Below are positions 59,940 through 64,000 of a DNA stretch of 64,000 bases, one piece after another. Positions within the stretch are counted from its first letter, which is position 1; each line of letters opens with the position of its first letter. This stretch comes from Alphaproteobacteria bacterium (GTDB taxonomy: Bacteria > Pseudomonadota > Alphaproteobacteria > ATCC43930 > CGMCC-115725), in NCBI GenBank assembly GCA_028871055.1, contig JAGWON010000004.1, positions 62,001 through 126,000 of the forward strand, read 5' to 3'. Below the pieces are notes generated by a model. It saw only the letters and a list, made by a program, of their open reading frames with translations. It was not told where the DNA came from and made no database searches. The position numbers were made by a program, and so were the translations under genes.

Positions 59940-60941
59940 TCAGATCGCTGGCGGCACGGTCGCGATCGCGCCGCTCGCGGACGACATGGCCACCGCCTCG
60001 AGCGCGGCGATGGTGGCGATCATCTCAGCCTGCGGTATCGGACAAGGGGCACGGCTCTCGGCGGCATCGGCGAACGCCTCGAGAATCGCCTGCACCGACG
60101 AAGCCGCTGGATAGTCGACGGACGTCGTGGTGCCGTCGAACGCGCAGGTGGTGAGCGTCCAGCCGGTCGGCTGTTCCGGGTGACTCATGTCGCGCACTTC
60201 GACCCAGCCCTTGCTGTCGTAGAGCGTGAAGCGGCCGGCGAACGGCGTCGCCAGGATCGCGTTGATCAGCGCGACGCCGCCATCCTTGAAGGCGACCAGA
60301 GCCGCCAGTGTGTCGCCGTTGGCCAACGAACTGCCGAGCCGACGCGTGCGGCACAGCGCGCTTTCGGCTGGGCCGAGCAAGCTCACCGCCAGGTCCAGCA
60401 AGTGGATTCCGGTCCCGTCATCTGGCCGATAGGCGCCTCGGCGTCGGATTGCCGCCAGTTGTCTGCCGGCAGATTCATCATCTTGTTCTGGTAGAAGCTC
60501 GCTTCGATCTGGAGCAGCGTGCCGAGCACGCCCGATTTGGCGAGCCGCGTCAGTTCGACCATTGGCGGTTCGAAGCGCCGTTCGTGGCCGACGCCGAGCA
60601 CCACGCCGTTCTGGTTGCATACCCGAACCGACTAGGCGGCCTCGGTGCGCTTGAGGGCGAGCGGCTTTTCGCAGAAGACGTGTTTCCTGGCCGCAGCGGC
60701 GCGCGCGATCTCCGCAGTATGGCGCGAATGCGGCGTGCACAGGATGACCGCTTGCACTGCCGGATCGGCGAGCACCGCGTCGAACTCAGCCGAAAAGGCG
60801 ACCGCCCTGCTCCCGCGCCCAGTTGCCCGCCCTGGCGTCGATATCGGCCGCGTGGACGATCCTGAGCTTGGCGCTGCCACGCAGGGTGGCGACGATGGTC
60901 TTGCCCCACCAGCCGAGTCCGATCACCGCTGCGTTGAGCAT
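59940..60941 (-). pseudogene. Gfo/Idh/MocA-family oxidoreductase, decayed
   Basis: The parts of one NAD(P)-dependent oxidoreductase are spread over different frames. The N-terminus MLNAAVIGLGWWGKTIV (start 60941) is in one frame. After a shift near 60792-60800 the next part reads FSAEFDAVLADPAV and FCEKPLALKRTEAA. An in-frame TAG (60634-60632) interrupts it, and the same frame continues GVVLGVGHERRFEPP. After a second shift near 60411-60418 the rest is GIHLLDLAVSLLG to the end at 59940. The conserved EKPLA and GHERRF motifs survive. Two shifts plus a nonsense codon make function very unlikely. Confidence 0.85.
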
Positions 60942-61098
60942 GCTACCCCTTGAGCGAGCTGAAATTGCCATTAACCATCATCGCAGGAATTAACCGTATA
61001 TAACTGTGATTTAAGATTATTTTTGAGTTGTTTGTATGCAACCGTTTTTCTATCGTGGCGGTCAAGAAGTCTGAAAGAAAGAGCCCGAGGAAATCATT

Positions 61099-61398
61099 AT
61101 GGTCCGCCGCACGCATGCTTATGCGCGCCCTGGCTGGACTCCGGGAGCCGGCGACGAGTCCGCCGAGGTGTTGTCGCAGCGGCGGTGGCGCATCATGCAG
61201 AGCGTCCTGCCGTTCGATACGTCCTTGGACCCGTTGCCCGCCTGGGTCCGTACGCCCGATCAATTCGTCGGCTGGCTGTCCTGCCGGATCGACCAGAGCG
61301 GATTGCGCGCCTATTTCCGCGAGATCCAGACCGTCGCCAAACAAACCAGCGACCTCGAGCTGCTGCGTTTCGCCCGCAAGTATCTCGGCGAAATCTGA
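61099..61398 (+). CDS. Hypothetical protein, 99 residues
   Basis: A short gene at ATG 61099, with GAGG ten bases upstream. The product carries MVRRTHAYARPGWTPG, then LPAWVRTPDQFVGWLSCRID and LELLRFARKYLGEI. Hydrophilic; no signal peptide. No family recognised. It is followed within 50 bases by the structured RNA candidate, so its transcript may run into it. Confidence 0.6.
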   Translation: MVRRTHAYARPGWTPGAGDESAEVLSQRRWRIMQSVLPFDTSLDPLPAWVRTPDQFVGWLSCRIDQSGLRAYFREIQTVAKQTSDLELLRFARKYLGEI

Positions 61399-61440
61399 AG
61401 CGCCGCGCTGCGCCGCGACGGCGTAAACGCTTTTTTAACC

Positions 61441-61544
61441 ATACCGGGTCAATTTGATCGCGCGCTGTTTTTCTCCGGCACCAACCGGAGCGATCAGCCC
61501 CCGACCTTGAAGAGTCCTGGGCGCAAGCCCCGGACTCTTTTTTT
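61441..61544 (+). ncRNA. Candidate small RNA ending in a strong terminator
   Basis: There is no reading frame here, but a strongly folded sequence: TGATCG (61455-61460) pairs with CGATCA (61491-61496) and encloses the stem CTCCGG-CACCAA-CCGGAG (61473-61490), with an unpaired CGCGCTGTTTTT on the 5' side. A linker leads to the terminator hairpin. The 5' end is not known; it may instead be the 3' end of the 61099 transcript. Confidence 0.5.
61511..61544 (+). terminator. Rho-independent terminator
   Basis: AGAGTCC (61511-61517) pairs with GGACTCT (61532-61538), and the inner GGGC-GCAA-GCCC extends the stem; T runs to 61544. A textbook terminator that ends the candidate small RNA. Confidence 0.92.
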
Positions 61545-61759
61545 GCCCGTCGGCCGGCTTTACGCCGGCTACCCTGGCGGCATCACCGAAAATCAAAAAA
61601 CCCCGGGATTCCTTCGGTTCTTCGACTTGGCCCGGTCGTTGCACCGGAAAGAGCAAGTCCGCACAAACCGGGCCGTTCGGGAAAGACGTTCGTCGAAAAA
61701 AGCAGGGTTCCGCCCCCCCATGTCTCCCGAACGAGACCCCAGTTGGCGGACGACTTGGC
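61545..61759. other. Gene-free stretch between two terminators
   Basis: No convincing gene; together with the flanking terminators this makes up most of the 61399-61868 gap. It contains GTCTC-CCGAAC-GAGAC (61722-61737) just before the second terminator. Being enclosed between two terminators suggests a second short transcript. Confidence 0.4.
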
Positions 61760-61792
61760 GGCGGCTCCGTGAGGATCCGCCGTTCTTTTTTT
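61760..61792 (+). terminator. Rho-independent terminator
   Basis: GGCGG (61760-61764) pairs with CCGCC (61777-61781), inner TCC-GTGA-GGA, then GTTC and seven T (61786-61792). It lies 76 bases before the glycosyltransferase start and belongs to something upstream. Confidence 0.88.
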
Positions 61793-61868
61793 GCCAAATT
61801 TTTCCGCGGCTTCCGCGTGGCAGCGGACGGCGCCCGCGCTATCAGTTCGTTAGCCATTTCGCGGCACC

Positions 61869-63038
61869 ATGTCGGCCATGGCCCAAGCCTTGACCGTGTC
61901 CCGACCCGAGGAGCGCAGCGGTGCGCCCACGCCCCAGCCCATCCCCGCCGCGCGGCACGTGCTGCACGTACTGCCCGGCTTCGGCGTCGGCGGCATCCAG
62001 GTACGGCTTGCACGCATCGTCAACGCGCTAGGCCCGCGCTTCCGCCACACGATCCTCAGCCTGAGCGGCGATACGAACTGTCGCGACCGGTTCGATCCCG
62101 CGCTCGACGTCGTCGTCGAGCGCGCGGTGCCGCGCGGCGGGCTGGTCGCGCGGCTCGACGCCGACGTGCGCCGGATCCGTGCGACTGCGCCCGATCTGCT
62201 CGCCACCTATAATTGGGGCGCGATTGAATGGGCGATGGCCAACCGCCTGCTCGCCGGTGCGCGCCACTGCCATTTTGAGGATGGCTTCGGTCCGGACGAG
62301 GCCGAGCAGCCGCTGCGCCGCCGCGGTGTCCTGCGCCGTCTCGCCCTGAAGCATGCCGAAGCGATCGTCGTGCCGTCGCGTACACTCGAGAGCATTGCCA
62401 TTGCGCGCTGGCGGCTGCCGGCGTCGCGGGTGACCTATCTGCCCAACGGCATCGATACCCGCGCGTTTCGCGCCCCGCTCGTCGGCGTGCCGCTGTTTCC
62501 GCGCCGCTCCGGCGAGATCGTCATCGGCACGGTGGCGCCACTGCGGCCGGAAAAGAACCTGGCGCGCCTGCTCGGCGCCGTCGCCCGCCTCGACGATCAG
62601 TCGGTGCGCCTGGCGATCGCCGGCGACGGCGGCGAGCGTCTCGCGCTCGAGGCGCTGGCCCGCCGCCTCGGCATTGCCGAGCGCGTACTGTTCCTGGGCG
62701 AGGTGCGCGAGCCCCAGCGCGCGCTTGCGCTGTTCGACGTTTTCGCGCTGTCCTCCGACACCGAACAGATGCCGATGACGGTGCTCGAGGCCATGGCCAC
62801 GGGCCTGCCGATCGCTGCCGTCGATGTCGGCGACGTGAAGCACATGGTCGCTCCGGCCAACCGCACCTTCATCGTGCCGCGCGGCGAGGTGACGCTTGCT
62901 ACCGCGCTCGCCGCGCTCGTTGCCGACGCGGGGCGGCGCCATGCACTCGGCAGCCTCAACCGCGCGCATGTCGACAACACATTCCCATTCGCACGCATGG
63001 TCGAGGCTTATGCGCGGCTGTTCGAGGGCCGGCCATGA
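61869..63038 (+). CDS. Glycosyltransferase, GT4 family
   Basis: A 389-residue GT-B glycosyltransferase. The acceptor loop is GFGVGGIQVRLARIVNAL, the fold switch is YLPNGIDTRAF, and the donor site is EQMPMTVLEAMATGLP (E-x7-E form). It resembles the sugar transferases linked to PEP-CTERM/exosortase loci. Its stop overlaps the next gene's ATG (ATGA). Confidence 0.92.
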   Translation: MSAMAQALTVSRPEERSGAPTPQPIPAARHVLHVLPGFGVGGIQVRLARIVNALGPRFRHTILSLSGDTNCRDRFDPALDVVVERAVPRGGLVARLDADVRRIRATAPDLLATYNWGAIEWAMANRLLAGARHCHFEDGFGPDEAEQPLRRRGVLRRLALKHAEAIVVPSRTLESIAIARWRLPASRVTYLPNGIDTRAFRAPLVGVPLFPRRSGEIVIGTVAPLRPEKNLARLLGAVARLDDQSVRLAIAGDGGERLALEALARRLGIAERVLFLGEVREPQRALALFDVFALSSDTEQMPMTVLEAMATGLPIAAVDVGDVKHMVAPANRTFIVPRGEVTLATALAALVADAGRRHALGSLNRAHVDNTFPFARMVEAYARLFEGRP

Positions 63039-64000
63039 GCCCGGACACCGCCACGCGCGAACTGACCGCCGATCCGCTTGCCGGATATGCGTCACCGCTC
63101 CAGATCCGCCCCTTCCGCGACGGCGACGAAGCGGCGTGGGAGCACTATGTCGCGCGCGCTCCGCAGGCGACGTTCTTCCACCGCGCCGGTTGGCTCCGGG
63201 TCGTCGCAGGCGCGCTCGGCCATGAAGCGCATTACCGCTGTGCCTGGCGCAACGGCCGCATCGTCGGCATCTTGCCGCTGGTTCACGTCAAGTCGCGGCT
63301 GTTCGGCGGCGCGCTGATCTCGACGGCGTTCACGACGGGCGGCGGCATCGCCGCGGATGACGACGCCGCGGCGCAGGCGCTCGCCGACGAGGCGGGCCGG
63401 ATCGGCGAACGGCTCGGTGTCGATTTTGTCGAGCTGCGCCACGGCGCCCCGCTTCCGCTCGGCGACGCGTGGCTCGCCAAGACCGAACTCTATTTCGGCT
63501 TCGAGCGCGCGATTGCTGCGACAGCCGCCGACAATCTCAAGGCGATTCCGCGCAAGAAGCGTGCCGATCTGCGTAAGGCGATCGACGACAAGCGGCTTGC
63601 GATCGACGCCGCCGCGCCGGTCGAGACATTCTTCCGCATCTATTCAGGGAGCTTGCGCAACCTCGGCACGCCGGTGCTGCCGCTGCGCTTCTATGCCGCG
63701 ATCAAGGCCGAGTTCGGCGACGCCGTCGAGATCTCCACGGTCAGCGGGCCGGACGGCCCGGCGACGGCGTTGATGAGTTTCTTCTTCAAAGATCGCGTCC
63801 TCCCTTACTACGGTGGCGCCGTGCCGGCGGCGCGGCGGCTCCATGCCTATGACGTGATGTACTGGGCGCTGATGCAGCGCGCGGCCGCCGGTGGTGTGCG
63901 CGTGTTCGATTTCGGTCGCAGTAAGCGCGGCACCGGGTCGTTCGATTACAAGACCTATTGGGGCTTCGCGCCGCAGCCGCTCGGTTACCAGTACCGGCTG
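63035..64000 (+). CDS. FemAB-family protein, PEP-CTERM/exosortase-linked type (3' end outside window)
   Basis: The first 322 residues of a FemAB/GNAT-fold protein, still open at the window edge. FHRAGWLRVVAGALGHEAHY opens the first domain, IPRKKRADLRKAI is the conserved hinge, and YDVMYWALMQRA then FDFGRSKRGTGSFDYKTYWG is the hallmark of the FemAB proteins found near exosortase and exopolysaccharide genes. Likely role is transfer of an aminoacyl or similar group during envelope or polysaccharide biosynthesis. It starts in an ATGA overlap with the glycosyltransferase. Confidence 0.88.
   Translation, partial: MSPDTATRELTADPLAGYASPLQIRPFRDGDEAAWEHYVARAPQATFFHRAGWLRVVAGALGHEAHYRCAWRNGRIVGILPLVHVKSRLFGGALISTAFTTGGGIAADDDAAAQALADEAGRIGERLGVDFVELRHGAPLPLGDAWLAKTELYFGFERAIAATAADNLKAIPRKKRADLRKAIDDKRLAIDAAAPVETFFRIYSGSLRNLGTPVLPLRFYAAIKAEFGDAVEISTVSGPDGPATALMSFFFKDRVLPYYGGAVPAARRLHAYDVMYWALMQRAAAGGVRVFDFGRSKRGTGSFDYKTYWGFAPQPLGYQYRL

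Overview
The window is GC-rich chromosomal DNA of an alphaproteobacterium, most like the Rhizobiales/Rhodospirillales. Evidence is an SdhE-Mfd gene pair beside RecG, a SUF operon led by an Rrf2 regulator, a PHA depolymerase, PleC/DivJ-type kinases and short palindromic repeats of the type common in that group. Genes are dense and often coupled by ATGA or GTGA overlaps. I see no phage, transposase or CRISPR. Two tRNAs are present: Ser-UGA and Lys-UUU.

Layout. 1-3.7 kb (minus): CoA-transferase A and B subunits with a membrane protein coupled between them, a beta-keto acid cleavage enzyme (BKACE) and an intracellular PHB depolymerase; together these look like an acetoacetate/PHB module. 3.9-8.0 kb (plus): multi-PAS kinase, single-domain response regulator and REC-kinase fusion, a likely phosphorelay. 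8.0-10.3 kb: an SDR lacking its catalytic Tyr/Lys, a frameshifted diheme cytochrome c and a broken GST. 10.3-16.4 kb (minus): suf operon sufR-B-C-D-S-U-T. 16.7-19.4 kb: two secreted beta-helix proteins around a palindromic repeat. 19.5-27.5 kb: acyl-CoA dehydrogenase, an OmpR-type two-component pair, a TPR protein with a duplicated glycosyltransferase-like domain, an MFS transporter and small envelope proteins. 27.7-28.5 kb: two gene fragments abut head to head. 28.5-31.7 kb: small lipoproteins, a cupredoxin, tRNA-Ser, a histidine phosphatase and a polytopic membrane protein. 31.7-36.4 kb (minus): 2-oxoacid:ferredoxin oxidoreductase alpha and beta with a GltD-like flavoprotein. 37-45.5 kb: SPOR protein, an HExxH protein resembling EpmC, several dehydrogenases, acyl-CoA synthetase, an IclR remnant, an RraA-like protein and a DsbA-like protein. 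45.5-53.5 kb: mfd-sdhE, an amidohydrolase, recG and a DUF502 protein. 53.7-55.2 kb: type III polyketide synthase with an isoprenylcysteine-methyltransferase-like partner. 55.3-61.4 kb: lipoproteins, tRNA-Lys, methyltransferases, a hydrolase and a decayed Gfo/Idh/MocA oxidoreductase. 61.4-61.9 kb: a non-coding stretch with two strong terminators and a likely small RNA. 61.9-64 kb: a glycosyltransferase and a FemAB-like protein, probably the edge of an exopolysaccharide/exosortase locus.

The most notable points are the membrane protein inside the CoA-transferase operon, the type III PKS/methyltransferase pair, the KorAB/GltD-like operon, the EpmC-like metalloprotein, the structured terminator-ended RNA near 61.5 kb and the number of broken genes (near 8.9, 10.2, 28.3, 43.8 and 60.4-60.8 kb). 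All family names rest on motif recognition by eye; no database search was run.
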